Source: Thermoleophilaceae bacterium (GTDB lineage Bacteria > Actinomycetota > Thermoleophilia > Solirubrobacterales > Thermoleophilaceae). From it: 64,000 nucleotides of DNA. The DNA lies in the NCBI GenBank assembly GCA_014534235.1, contig JACVRW010000001.1, positions 1-64,000 on the forward strand, in the 5' to 3' direction. Both the position numbers and the translations under genes were made by a program. Numbering within the stretch: the stretch's first letter is position 1; each line of letters starts with the position of its first letter. Below the pieces are notes generated by a model. That model saw nothing but the letters and a program-made list of their open reading frames with translations. It was not told the origin of the DNA and did no database searches. Below are positions 16,417 through 24,326 of the stretch, in pieces.

Positions 16417-17793
16417 CTAGAAATCGCCGCCGCCGCCGAAGTCGCCGCCGCCGAAGTCGCCGCCGCCGAAGTCGCCGCCGCCGAAGTCGCCGCCGCCGAA
16501 GTCGCCGCCGTCGCCGAAGTCTCCGAGGTCGCCGAAGTGTGCCGCGTGGGCGTCTTCCGGCAGGCCGAAGCCGCCGAGCGCGCCGCCGAGCACAGAGCCG
16601 ACCAGTAGGCCGGGCAGAAGGCCCCCGCCGAAGAACCCTCCCGCCCACGGTCCGAAGGCCGGACCGGCCTGCCAGTAGGGCACAAGCTCGCCGTTAACGG
16701 GCACCTGGCGCACGTTTGGCTCCTCGCCGTCCCGGATCCGTACGGCGTCGGCGGCGCAGACCGGCACCGCACGCGGCTGTCCGCCGGGCGGTGCCCACTC
16801 GACATCCGTCACGGACGGCCCGTGCCGGGGATCGAAGAAGCACGGCGGTCGCCGCTCCGGGGCCGGACGGCCCTCCATCTCGGCGCGGACGGCCTCCATC
16901 GCCCAGCGCCCCTCCTCAAGCAGCTCGGTCACGGGCTGCACGTCCTCCGGGCGGCGGGCCCGGTCGAGCGCCTCGCTGGCCTGGGTGTAGCGATCGACCG
17001 CGAGCGCGTAGTGCTGCCTGGCCTCGGGGTCGGCGTTTGGCATCTCCATGTCGAGGTCGAGCGCGCGGATGTCGTCGCCGAGCGCGACCACGTCGTCGCG
17101 GGCGACCTGGCGGACCTGCTCGAACTCGGCCTCCAACGCCGCTTGCTCGCGCTTTCGCTGCCGCCGACGAGCGAAGGCGAACAGCGCGAGCGGGAGGCCC
17201 AGCAGCAGGAGCAGGAAGACCGGGAAGCCACCCCCTCCATCGGAAGCGCCGCCCCCGCCTTCACCGCCGCCGGCCCTGGCCTCGCCGAGGCGGCGCACGA
17301 AGTCCTCGAGCACCGCCTCCGTGCCGTTGCGACCCTCGGCCTGGAGCGCCTGGCCGGCCAGCATGCCGGCCTCCCCCGGCGGCAGCACGCCACCGGTGGC
17401 GCCGGCGCGGAAGCTGTCGCCGACCACCGCCGCGTAGGTCCCCGGCTCGCCCACCGATAGGGCGATCTTGCGCAGCGCGGCCTCCGGGTCGCCGCCCGCC
17501 TCGTCCGCGGCCGACGCCGGAAGGACTGCAAGGTAAAACGGGCCGGCGTCGTGGCGGCGAATCGCCGCAAGCAGGCGGTCGACCTCGCGCGCGGATAGCG
17601 CGCGCTCGGCATTCGGATCGACATACACCGGCGCCGACTCGAGCGCCCGGGCCGCCTCGTCGAGCCGGCTTGCGGTGAGCTGTGCGTGCGCCGGCGCGGC
17701 GGGCGCGAGCGTCGCGACGGCGAGCGCGATCAACAGCAGCGTCCTCGACGCGAGTGCGCTAAGCGGAAATGAGCCCCTCGCCCGCGAACTCAC
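16417..17793 (-). CDS. TPM-domain (phosphatase-like) membrane protein with GGGDF repeat tail
   Basis: The protein has 458 residues. It has a signal peptide (to ~residue 38, APAHAQ), then an extracytoplasmic TPM-like domain (~residues 40-170). A Gly-rich spacer, one membrane helix (VFLLLLLGLPLALFAF), a cytoplasmic charged helical region and a Gly/Phe-rich C-terminus with GGGDF repeats follow. TPM proteins sit in the envelope and are often linked to photosystem repair or membrane stress; the role here is unknown. It overlaps the PspAA gene by 35 bases, suggesting one envelope-stress operon pspA-pspAA-tpm. Confidence 0.75.
   Translation of the reverse strand: MSSRARGSFPLSALASRTLLLIALAVATLAPAAPAHAQLTASRLDEAARALESAPVYVDPNAERALSAREVDRLLAAIRRHDAGPFYLAVLPASAADEAGGDPEAALRKIALSVGEPGTYAAVVGDSFRAGATGGVLPPGEAGMLAGQALQAEGRNGTEAVLEDFVRRLGEARAGGGEGGGGASDGGGGFPVFLLLLLGLPLALFAFARRRQRKREQAALEAEFEQVRQVARDDVVALGDDIRALDLDMEMPNADPEARQHYALAVDRYTQASEALDRARRPEDVQPVTELLEEGRWAMEAVRAEMEGRPAPERRPPCFFDPRHGPSVTDVEWAPPGGQPRAVPVCAADAVRIRDGEEPNVRQVPVNGELVPYWQAGPAFGPWAGGFFGGGLLPGLLVGSVLGGALGGFGLPEDAHAAHFGDLGDFGDGGDFGGGDFGGGDFGGGDFGGGDFGGGGDF
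16423..16512 (-). repeat. 15-bp tandem repeat encoding GGGDF units
   Basis: The 3' end of the TPM-domain gene contains about five copies of a 15-base unit (gaagtcgccgccgcc on the plus strand). It encodes a repeated Gly-Gly-Gly-Asp-Phe or variant GGDFG pattern at the protein C-terminus. Such repeats vary easily by slippage. They end at the stop codon at 16417. Confidence 0.85.
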
Positions 17794-18032
17794 TCTTCGC
17801 CTCCTCGAAAGTGATGTCGCCCGGCGGCAGGATCACGTCTGATGCGACCAGCTCGTCGTCCGGCAGCCGGTTGCCGTCCGAGCCGACCAGCTCGAGCATC
17901 TGCGACGAGAGCTCGCGAAAGCCGTCCTCGTCGTTCCGGTCGACGGCGGCCACAGCGCGGTTGTCGAGCTCGTTCAACCGCGCCGCGTCTTCGTCCGGAA
18001 CCTCGTACTGACCCGGAGACGCGCACGATCAT
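17759..18032 (-). pseudogene. PspAA-domain protein, frameshifted near its N-terminus
   Basis: The short partner protein of actinobacterial PspA normally starts MIVRVSG followed by QYEVPDEDAARLNELDN. Here the ATG at 18032 gives MIVRVSG. One extra base in the GGGT run near 18012-18014 shifts the frame, and the rest (NELDNRAVAAVDRN to FAGEGLISA) is intact in the shifted frame down to 17759. The start overlaps the PspA stop by four bases. Because the rest is well conserved, a sequencing or assembly indel in a G run is as likely as true inactivation. Confidence 0.7.
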
Positions 18033-18793
18033 CGGGTCGAGGCCTCCTTGCCGGGACCTAGCGCCGGGCCGCCCCCGCCCGAGCCCGGGCCCAGCTCCGC
18101 CTTCATCTTTTGGAGCTCGTCGTCCACCTGCGTCCCGGCTCCGAGCTGCGCCAGCTGGCGGTCGATGTCGTCCTCCGCGGGGCCGAGCTGGGTGAGGTCC
18201 TCGAAGGTACCCACCGCCTCGAGCTCCTCCACGGCCGCCGCGCGCGCCCGCATCTGCTCGGTCTTGTCCTCCGCGCGCTGGATCGCCAGGCCCACGTCGG
18301 CCATCTCCTCGCCGACCCCGTGGGCGGCCTCGCCGATCCTCACCTGCGCCTCGGCGGCCGAGTACTGGGCCTTTATCACCTCCTTCTTGGTGCGGAAGGC
18401 CTCGATCTTGGTGCGCAGCTTCTGCTCGTTCTCGGTCAGCTGCTGCTGCTGGCGCTCCAACTCAGCGACCTGCTGGTCGAGCTACTGCAGCTCGGTCTGG
18501 GCAAGCGCCTTGCGCTCGAGCGCCATCCGGGCAAGGTCCTCGCGGCCCTGCGACAGCGCCTGACGGGCCTGCGTGTCGAGCTTGACCACCTGCTGCTCGA
18601 GCTTCGAAGACTGCATCTGCAGCCGCTTCTTCGAGGTGACGACGTCGGCGATGCCCTTCTTCACGTTCTGGAGCAGCTCGACCTGCCGCTGGTAGCCATA
18701 GTCGAGCGTCTCGCCCGGGTCCTCCGCCCCGTCGAGCATCCTCGAGATCTTGGCCTTGATCACCGTCGACATGCGGCCTGCCAACCCTGCCAT
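18029..18793 (-). pseudogene. pspA: PspA/IM30 phage-shock protein interrupted by an in-frame TAG
   Basis: PspA coats and stabilises the inner membrane under stress by forming coiled-coil oligomers. The ATG at 18793 follows an AAGGAG ribosome-binding site. Residues 1-103 read through the amphipathic N-terminal helix (MSTVIKAKISRMLDGAEDPG) and the first coiled coil. They end at TAG (18484-18482) after AQTELQ. The same frame continues without loss as LDQQVAELERQQQQLTENEQ through the second coiled coil to a Gly-rich tail ending at 18029. One substitution (for example CAG to TAG) explains the break. Full length would be ~254 residues. Confidence 0.75.
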
Positions 18794-19281
18794 CTGTCTC
18801 CTTCCTCAGCCGGAACGAGGTCGTCCGTGTCGGGGCACGCCCTAGATACCCGGAGCGCGCCTAATTCACCGGGCGAGGCAGCCCTCCGCGTGGACCCGCT
18901 CCCTCACCCCGACCTCCGCCGCCGACAACAGATTCGTCTGTTTGCGCCCCGTGGTCGCGGGCAATAGTGGCCGATCGGGTGGATGCGGCGCGGCTCGTGA
19001 CGCATCCCCAGACTAGGTCAGGCAACGGAGCGCCGCCGTGGATCGCTGTGCAACACCGTCCGCCCCGGTACTTCGGAATGTAACGCGAGGACCAGGGAGG
19101 TTCTTCATCAAACACCGGTGCCGCCGGTGGCGATCTCGCCGCTTCGCGGCCTGGCTTCGGGCGCGCTGCCCGGCGGCGTCGGTTGACGAAGGCGCCTCAT
19201 GAGGAGCAGCTCCCGCCGCGGACGTTCGATCCACGGGCGGGACTGCCCCCCATGCGGTGGCCGTTCAAAAGGAGGTGAAGC
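18794..19281. other. 488-bp intergenic region between pspA and the stress-membrane genes
   Basis: I see no convincing gene here; the short open frames lack recognisable features. It must hold the divergent promoters of pspA (leftward) and the DUF3618-region operon (rightward). GTTT at 18941 and GGGCAAT at 18960, 15 bases apart, weakly resemble a SigB-type promoter pointing right, but they lie over 300 bases from the next start. A strong AAGGAGGTGA ribosome-binding site precedes the GTG/ATG region at 19282. Confidence 0.4.
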
Positions 19282-20001
19282 GTGACTGACAGCACGCGAT
19301 CCATGAGCACGGAAGGCGGCGGTGGGGCCGCCGAGCAGGCGCAGGACAAGGCCAGAGAGGTCACCTCGCAGGCGCAGGACAAGGCGACGGAGGTGGCCGC
19401 GCAGGCTCAGGACAGGGCGCGCGAAGCGGCCGGACAGGCGCGCGGCCGGGTCCGCGAACAGGTCGACCGGCGCTCCACGCAGCTGGGCGAGCAGGTGAGC
19501 TCGACGGCGAGCGACGCACGCTCGGTGGCGGAGGAGCTGCGCAACCAGGGCAAGCAGACGCCGGCGCGCTACGTCGAGCAGGCAGCGGAACGCGCGGAGC
19601 GCCTTGGGGGATACCTGCACGAGAGCGACGGCGAGCGGCTCCTAAACGACGTCGAGGACTTCGCTCGGCGCAACACCTGGGCCGTCGTCGTCGGTGGCCT
19701 GGCGCTCGGCTTCGCGGCCTCGCGGCTGCTGAAGGCGTCGAGTGCCGACCGCTACCGCAGGATCCGCGGCTCCGATGGAGGGGAGCTGACGCCGTCCTCG
19801 TCCCAGAGCCCGGGCGCCGCCGGACGCTTCACGCGCGAGTCCGCAGCGACTGGCGATGTGGCGTCCCCTGGCATCGCCGGCGAGCCGACATCTCCGGGCC
19901 TCGTCTCGGGGACGGGTGGGGCGAGTGACGCCCTCACCGGGACGTCGGGCGCCAGCGTCGGGACCGGGCGCATTGAGCCCGAGTCGCGGGAGTCACGATG
20001 A
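19282..20001 (+). CDS. Ala/Gln-rich coiled-coil membrane-associated stress protein
   Basis: The protein has 239 residues and is preceded by a near-perfect Shine-Dalgarno (AAGGAGGTGA). The first ~100 residues are repeats of AQDKAREV/AQDRAREAAGQ type, giving an amphipathic helix like LEA or apolipoprotein-type proteins. One membrane helix follows (WAVVVGGLALGFAASRLL), then a Ser/Gly/Pro-rich tail. It forms an operon with a holin-family and a DUF3618 protein, a set common in actinobacteria and often tied to stationary-phase or osmotic stress. The function is unknown. Confidence 0.75.
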   Translation: MTDSTRSMSTEGGGGAAEQAQDKAREVTSQAQDKATEVAAQAQDRAREAAGQARGRVREQVDRRSTQLGEQVSSTASDARSVAEELRNQGKQTPARYVEQAAERAERLGGYLHESDGERLLNDVEDFARRNTWAVVVGGLALGFAASRLLKASSADRYRRIRGSDGGELTPSSSQSPGAAGRFTRESAATGDVASPGIAGEPTSPGLVSGTGGASDALTGTSGASVGTGRIEPESRESR

Positions 20002-20417
20002 CCGCACCGGAGAACAACGAGCTGCGCGATCGCCCGACCGGCGATCTGCTCAAGGAGCTCTCGGATCAGACGACGACGCTGGTGCGCCAGGAGATCGAGC
20101 TGGCCAAGGCGGAGCTCAGCGAGAAGGGGAAGACCGCCGGGCTCGGGGCGGGCCTGTTCGGCGGTGCCGGGCTGTTTGGCCTGGGTGCGTTCGCCGCGCT
20201 CACGGCATGCCTGATCGCCGCACTCGACGAGGCCATGCCGCTGTGGCTTGCCGCGCTGATCCCTGGGGTCATCTACGCGGCGGTCGCCGGTGTGCTCGCG
20301 CTCCGCGGCCGCGAGAAGGTACGGGAGGCCGGCCCGCCGGTCCCAGAGCAAGCAACCGAAAGCGTGAAGGAGGACGTGCAATGGGCCAAGACCCGCGCGA
20401 GATCAGGCAGGACATAG
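19998..20417 (+). CDS. phage holin superfamily III (actinobacterial) membrane protein
   Basis: The protein has 139 residues with an N-terminal amphipathic helix (LLKELSDQTTTLVRQEIELAKAE, typical of this family), two membrane helices (AGLFGLGAFAALTACLIAAL and WLAALIPGVIYAAVAGVLAL) and a charged tail. The family is named for phage holins but in actinobacteria is chromosomal and is usually found with DUF3618 proteins. It overlaps both neighbours (four bases upstream, 37 bases downstream), indicating translational coupling. Confidence 0.85.
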   Translation: MTAPENNELRDRPTGDLLKELSDQTTTLVRQEIELAKAELSEKGKTAGLGAGLFGGAGLFGLGAFAALTACLIAALDEAMPLWLAALIPGVIYAAVAGVLALRGREKVREAGPPVPEQATESVKEDVQWAKTRARSGRT

Positions 20418-20917
20418 AGGAGACCCGGGACCGCATGGGTGACACGATCGAAGCCCTTGGCCACAAGACCGACGTGACCGGCCGGGCGAAGGACGCGATC
20501 TCCGACCGCGTGGACTCGGTGAAGGAGCGGGTTTCGGGCGTCGGCTCGACGGTCTCCGAGTCCACTCCGGACACCGGCGATCTGAAGCAGGGCGCCCGCA
20601 AGGCCGTGGGGATCGCGCAGGAGAACCCGCTGGGTCTGGCGCTCGGCTCGGTCGCCGTCGGCTTCGTCGCCGGCCTGCTCATCCCCTCCACCCGCGTGGA
20701 GGACGAGAAGCTCGGGCCGATGGCCGACCAGGTCAAGGAGAAGGCCAAGGAGACCGGGCACGAGGCGGTCGAGCGCGGCAAGGCCGTTGCGCAGCAGGCC
20801 GCCGAGAGCGCCAAGGACACCGCGCAGCAGTCAGGCCGCGAACATGCCGAGGCCGTGAAGGAGAGCGCGCAGCAGAAGGCGCAAGAGACCCGGGATCAGG
20901 CCGGCACGACCACCTGA
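20381..20917 (+). CDS. DUF3618 family membrane protein
   Basis: The protein has 178 residues. The start MGQDPREIRQDIEETRDRMG is the DUF3618 signature (EIRxxIExTRxxMxxTv). A Lys/Asp-rich amphipathic stretch, one membrane helix (PLGLALGSVAVGFVAGLLI) and a long Ala/Gln/Lys coiled-coil tail follow. It is probably anchored in the cytoplasmic membrane. It ends the three-gene operon at a strong terminator hairpin. The ATG at 20381 has GGAGG upstream inside the holin-family gene. Confidence 0.85.
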   Translation: MGQDPREIRQDIEETRDRMGDTIEALGHKTDVTGRAKDAISDRVDSVKERVSGVGSTVSESTPDTGDLKQGARKAVGIAQENPLGLALGSVAVGFVAGLLIPSTRVEDEKLGPMADQVKEKAKETGHEAVERGKAVAQQAAESAKDTAQQSGREHAEAVKESAQQKAQETRDQAGTTT

Positions 20918-20922
20918 TTGAG

Positions 20923-20960
20923 ACGGGCCGGCCGGCTTAGGGGCGGCCGGCCCGTTTCTC
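20923..20960 (+). terminator. strong intrinsic-type terminator hairpin
   Basis: A perfect 12-bp inverted repeat lies at 20923-20934 (ACGGGCCGGCCG) and 20944-20955, with a 9-base loop and TTTCTC trailing. It starts six bases after the DUF3618 stop codon. Confidence 0.8.
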
Positions 20961-21122
20961 GAGAGCCGTAGCGTCGTCATGGCGCTGCTTCGGATCTTGG
21001 GTGTGCTGTGGCCGCTGCGGTCACGTCGGCTGGCTCGCCCGCCTGCGGTCTGCCGCACGACTCAACGTCGGCGTCTCGGAGCCCCACACGCCTGAGGGGC
21101 GTTCAGGCGGCCGCCGCCAGAT

Positions 21123-21914
21123 TCAGCGGGCAGTCCAGCCGAGGTCCATCGGGACGGCTGCGCCGGTGAAGCCGCGCCCGCCCGGCCCGGCGACGAAGGC
21201 GACCACTTCCGCCACCTCCTCCGGCTCGATCAGGCGCTTGATCGCGTGCGGTGCCAGCACCACGTCCTCGAGCACGCGCTCCTCGGGCAGGCCGTGCGCG
21301 CGTGCCTGAGCCGCGATCTGCCGCTCCACGAGCGGCGTGCGGACGAATGCCGGACACACCGCGGTGGCGAGGATCCCGTCCTCCGCGCCCTCGAGCGCAA
21401 GCGTCTTGACGAGGCCGAGCAGGCCATGTTTTGCGGCCACGTAGCCCGCCTTGTACGGAGACGCCACGAGGCCGTGCGCGGAGGCGATCGCGATGAAGCG
21501 CCCGTCGCCCGACTCTGCGAGCGCGTCCCAGGCGTTTCTCGCGAGGAGGAAGGGGCTCGTCAGCATCAGCGCCAGCAGGCGATCCCACTGATCCTCCGGG
21601 AACTCGCGGACCGGGCTGACGTGCTGGAAGCCGGCGTTTGCAACGACGACGTCGAGCCGCCCGAAGCGCTCGAGCACGGCGTCGACGGCGGCGCGGTTGC
21701 CGTCTCGCGTCGTGAGGTCCGCCTGAAAGGGCTCTCCCCGCCCGTCGGGATCGGGCTCGACGTCGACGGAGAGCACTTCGGCCCCGTCGTCCTCGAGCCG
21801 CGCCGCCACCGCGCGGCCGATCCCGCTGGCCGCGCCGGTGACGAGCGCGACGCGGCGCTCGAGCGGTCGGAGGCGGCGGACTTCCGACGCGGGTGCCGGG
21901 CGGTGGTCGGTCAT
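21123..21914 (-). CDS. 3-hydroxybutyrate dehydrogenase (SDR)
   Basis: The protein has 263 residues. It is a short-chain dehydrogenase with the TGAASGIG cofactor motif, VVANAG, the catalytic Ser in IASAHG and YVAAKHG as YxxxK. The region PLVERQIAAQARAHG followed by VLAPHAIKRLIEPEE is characteristic of D-3-hydroxybutyrate dehydrogenases, which interconvert 3-hydroxybutyrate and acetoacetate with NAD. This would serve ketone-body or polyhydroxybutyrate use. No other PHB gene is adjacent. Confidence 0.82.
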   Translation of the reverse strand: MTDHRPAPASEVRRLRPLERRVALVTGAASGIGRAVAARLEDDGAEVLSVDVEPDPDGRGEPFQADLTTRDGNRAAVDAVLERFGRLDVVVANAGFQHVSPVREFPEDQWDRLLALMLTSPFLLARNAWDALAESGDGRFIAIASAHGLVASPYKAGYVAAKHGLLGLVKTLALEGAEDGILATAVCPAFVRTPLVERQIAAQARAHGLPEERVLEDVVLAPHAIKRLIEPEEVAEVVAFVAGPGGRGFTGAAVPMDLGWTAR

Positions 21915-21967
21915 GGCGCCTTCAAGCTACATGGCGCGGGGGCGCGCGCGTGCGCCGTGTTGGCCAG

Positions 21968-22330
21968 TTATCGGCCGTGCTTTCGGTGCTGACCGCTCAC
22001 GTGCCGCTTCATGCCCGAGCGGTCATGCGGGTACGGGTGCCGGCCGTTTGAGCCGCGAACGCGGGGCGGGGGAGGCGGGCGGCGCTGAAGCAGGCGTTCC
22101 GCTAGCAGGCCCGCGCCTCCAACGGCAAGCCCGAGGACGCCCAGGACGACGAAGGCGGTCCCGACCGCCTCCGTGGAGTGGCCTCCAACGAGAATCATCA
22201 GGAGCCCAATCGTGACCAGCACGACGCAGCCCATCAGGGCGCCCTTGAACGCCCTGTCCCCGAAAGGCCCATGCCCCCGAGCGGGGCGCCCACGTGGCAT
22301 ATGCCGGGGCAGGCCCATACGGAGGACCAT
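21968..22330 (-). CDS. small membrane protein with two helices, hypothetical
   Basis: This is a basic ~120-residue protein. Two adjacent membrane helices (ALMGCVVLVTIGLLMILVGG and AVGTAFVVLGVLGLAVGGAG) lie between an Arg/Pro/Gly-rich N-terminus and a His/Arg-rich C-terminus. No family was recognised. The frame extends upstream to 22354; I prefer the ATG at 22330. It may not be expressed, but the helix pair argues for a real gene. Confidence 0.45.
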   Translation of the reverse strand: MVLRMGLPRHMPRGRPARGHGPFGDRAFKGALMGCVVLVTIGLLMILVGGHSTEAVGTAFVVLGVLGLAVGGAGLLAERLLQRRPPPPPRVRGSNGRHPYPHDRSGMKRHVSGQHRKHGR

Positions 22331-22439
22331 GACACACTCGCTCTGGGGGAGCAACGCCCCGGACGTCGGCGCCTCGAGCTTCTGCTGGATATGGCCGCGG
22401 AGGTCGAACCCGTGGCGGCGAGAGCGCCCCAGGGCCGCG

Positions 22440-23018
22440 TCAACCGGGGGCGGCGTCGCGCCGGAGGCTGCGGAAGGTGACGGAATAGCGCAACGCCTTC
22501 GTTGCGGGGATCGAGTGCTGCCACGCCCAGCGTGCGCTGCCCGACAGGACGTAGCCGGACCGGGGCTCGAGCTCGAGGGCGTATACCAGGCGTCTGTCCC
22601 TCGACCGACGCTGGAACCGCATCCGGCACGGCGAGAGCAGCGAGACGCCGATCACGTTCGAGCCGAACATGGGCGCATCGCGGTGCCACCCGATCCCCGC
22701 TCCCGCCGGATACCGCGACACGAGCGCCTGGACGAGGTCGGCCGAGGCGATCCCGGCGAGGTCCGCGCACCGGTCGCGCAACCACGTGAGCTCCGCCGGC
22801 AGGGGATCCCCCGGCCGAACCTGCCCGGACTCGTAGTCGTAGTCGTAGCCGTAGAGCCGCACCGTTCGCAGAGCCGTCTGGCCGCGCATCGTGATCGCGC
22901 GGAAGTCGAGGCCCTCAAACATCCCGAGCAACTTCGCCTCCTCGGCGGGATCGATGAGCTCGGGCCGGTAGATCAAGCCCGCGGGGCTTTCGGTCACGGT
23001 TTCGGGCGCGCGGGACAT
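22440..23018 (-). CDS. AlkB-like 2-oxoglutarate/Fe(II) dioxygenase
   Basis: The protein has 192 residues from an ATG at 23018. It has the AlkB pattern: VSRYPAGAGIGWHRDAPMFG with the HxD metal ligands, a distal WQHSIP histidine, and an Arg that binds 2-oxoglutarate in LRYSVTFRSLR. AlkB-type enzymes reverse alkyl damage on nucleic-acid bases; the ALRTVRLYGYDYDYES part resembles the nucleotide-recognition region of the ALKBH family. The substrate is not certain. It lies just downstream of the selC tRNA on the same strand. Confidence 0.82.
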   Translation of the reverse strand: MSRAPETVTESPAGLIYRPELIDPAEEAKLLGMFEGLDFRAITMRGQTALRTVRLYGYDYDYESGQVRPGDPLPAELTWLRDRCADLAGIASADLVQALVSRYPAGAGIGWHRDAPMFGSNVIGVSLLSPCRMRFQRRSRDRRLVYALELEPRSGYVLSGSARWAWQHSIPATKALRYSVTFRSLRRDAAPG

Positions 23019-23157
23019 GGCTTCCCTATGCCCGGGGCCAAGGCCGAGCGCGCCGGTCGCTCGAGAGGGCGGCGAAGACCAAGGCGCCCTCATTGTCGTG
23101 AACGCGCCGGCGAGCGCGTCCCCTCCGCGCTGCGTCGTCCTAGAGACGGCTTGCGAG

Positions 23158-23250
23158 CGGAGCGGCGATGGAATCGAACCATCCAAGCGTGGGGCTGCCA
23201 CGCCCTGCCGGCTTTGAAGGCCGGATGGGCCACCAGACCCGTGCCGCTCC
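23158..23250 (-). tRNA. selC: tRNA-Sec (anticodon UCA)
   Basis: The minus strand folds into a selenocysteine tRNA. It has an 8-bp acceptor stem (GGAGCGGC with GCCGCTCC) and a D stem GGGTC/GGCCC with a TGGT loop. The anticodon stem is CCGGC/GCCGG with loop CTTCAAA, so the anticodon is TCA. A long variable arm (GCGTGG/CCACGC) and a 5-bp T stem GATGG/CCATC with loop TTCGATT complete it. The 8-bp acceptor, long extra arm and UCA anticodon together identify it. The discriminator is G and CCA is not encoded. It lies 43 bp after selD on the same strand, so the two may be co-transcribed. Confidence 0.95.
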
Positions 23251-23293
23251 GCTGAGAGCTAAGCACGCAAACGGCCGGGCGTCCGTGCGGGAT

Positions 23294-24304
23294 TCAGCGC
23301 ACCCGGATCGTCCCGGGCTCGCCCTCGACGACGCTCCCGATCGGCGCCGCGAGAGCGCTCGAGCCCTCGGCCGCGGAGAGGAGCAGGCCGCCCGAGGTCA
23401 TGGCGTCGCAAAGCAGCCATCGGTACGGCTCGGACACGCCCTCCGCCCACTCCACGGCGGGCTCCACCCACTCCCGGTTGCGCCGGGTGCCGCCCGCGAT
23501 CGGCGGCTCGTCGGCCGAGAGCAGTTCGAGCACCTCGGGGAGGACGGGAACGTCCGCCGCCGTGACGTCGGCCGAGACGCCGCTGGCGCACGCCAGCTCG
23601 TGGAGGTGGCCGAGCAGGCCGAAGCCGGAGACGTCGGTGACGGCGCTGGCCCCGGCGCGGCGCGCCGCGGCGGCGGCGTCGCGGTTGAGCCCGGTCATCA
23701 CTTCGAGCGCAGCTGCCCTAAGCCGGGGCGAGGCGAGGCCGCGCTTCGTGGCCGTCGCGGCCACGCCCGCGCCGACCGGCTTGGTCAAGTAGAGCCGGTC
23801 GCCGGCTCGGGCGGTCGAGTTGCGCAGGATCCCCTGCGGGTCGACGACCCCCGTCACCGCCAGCCCGTACTTCGGCTCGGGGTCGTCGATCGAGTGGCCG
23901 CCGACCACCGCCACCCCGGCCTCGCGGGCCACGGCCGCGCCGCCCCGGAGCACCTCGCGAAGCGCATCCCGACCGAGGTCTCCGAGCGGCCAGGACACCA
24001 GGTTCAGCGCGGCGATCGGCGTGCCGCCCATCGCGTACACGTCGGAGAAGGCGTTCGCGGCGGCAACGCGGCCGAAGTCGTAGGGATCGTCCACGATCGG
24101 CGTGAAGAAGTCGGCGGTGGTGACGATCGCGAGCTCGTCCGAGAGCTGAACGACGGCCGCATCGTCGGCCGTCTCGTTGCCGACGAGTATCCGGCTGTCG
24201 GCGGCGGTGCCAAGCTCTGCGAGCAGGCCGTGGAGCGCCGCCGGCGGCAGCTTGCACCCACATCCGGCCCCGTGGGAGAGGGCGGTGAGGGCAGGCGATT
24301 TCAC
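23294..24304 (-). CDS. selD: selenide, water dikinase
   Basis: The protein has 336 residues. It makes selenophosphate from selenide and ATP, the selenium donor for Sec-tRNA. It contains the active-site GAGCGCKLPP with Cys and Lys near the N-terminus (a Cys form, not itself a selenoprotein). It also has NETADDAAVV, TTADFFTPIVDDP, the AANAFSDVYAMGG and VVGGHSIDD ATP/metal-binding segments, and a C-terminal AIRS-like domain. The GTG start is divergent from selA with only 22 bases between them. selC follows downstream. Confidence 0.95.
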   Translation of the reverse strand: MKSPALTALSHGAGCGCKLPPAALHGLLAELGTAADSRILVGNETADDAAVVQLSDELAIVTTADFFTPIVDDPYDFGRVAAANAFSDVYAMGGTPIAALNLVSWPLGDLGRDALREVLRGGAAVAREAGVAVVGGHSIDDPEPKYGLAVTGVVDPQGILRNSTARAGDRLYLTKPVGAGVAATATKRGLASPRLRAAALEVMTGLNRDAAAAARRAGASAVTDVSGFGLLGHLHELACASGVSADVTAADVPVLPEVLELLSADEPPIAGGTRRNREWVEPAVEWAEGVSEPYRWLLCDAMTSGGLLLSAAEGSSALAAPIGSVVEGEPGTIRVR

Positions 24305-24309
24305 GGGCG

Positions 24310-24317
24310 TATTATCC
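24310..24317. promoter_or_regulatory. shared AT-rich -10 element between divergent selD and selA
   Basis: In the 22 bases between the selD and selA starts the sequence tattatcc stands out from the GC-rich context. Read rightward it gives TATTAT (24310-24315), 11 bases before the selA GTG. Read leftward it gives GATAAT (24317-24312), six bases before the selD GTG. Both transcripts would then be leaderless or nearly so. No -35 was identified. This is inferred from spacing and base composition. Confidence 0.4.
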
Positions 24318-24326
24318 GCCAGAGTC

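Noticed and set aside
16423..16512. Short regular repeats considered as a CRISPR array
   Set aside because: The 15-bp units are directly adjacent without spacers and encode an in-frame protein repeat.
18482..18484. PspA TAG as a pyrrolysine codon
   Set aside because: No pyl genes are seen, the residue is not catalytic, and a one-base change from CAG explains it.
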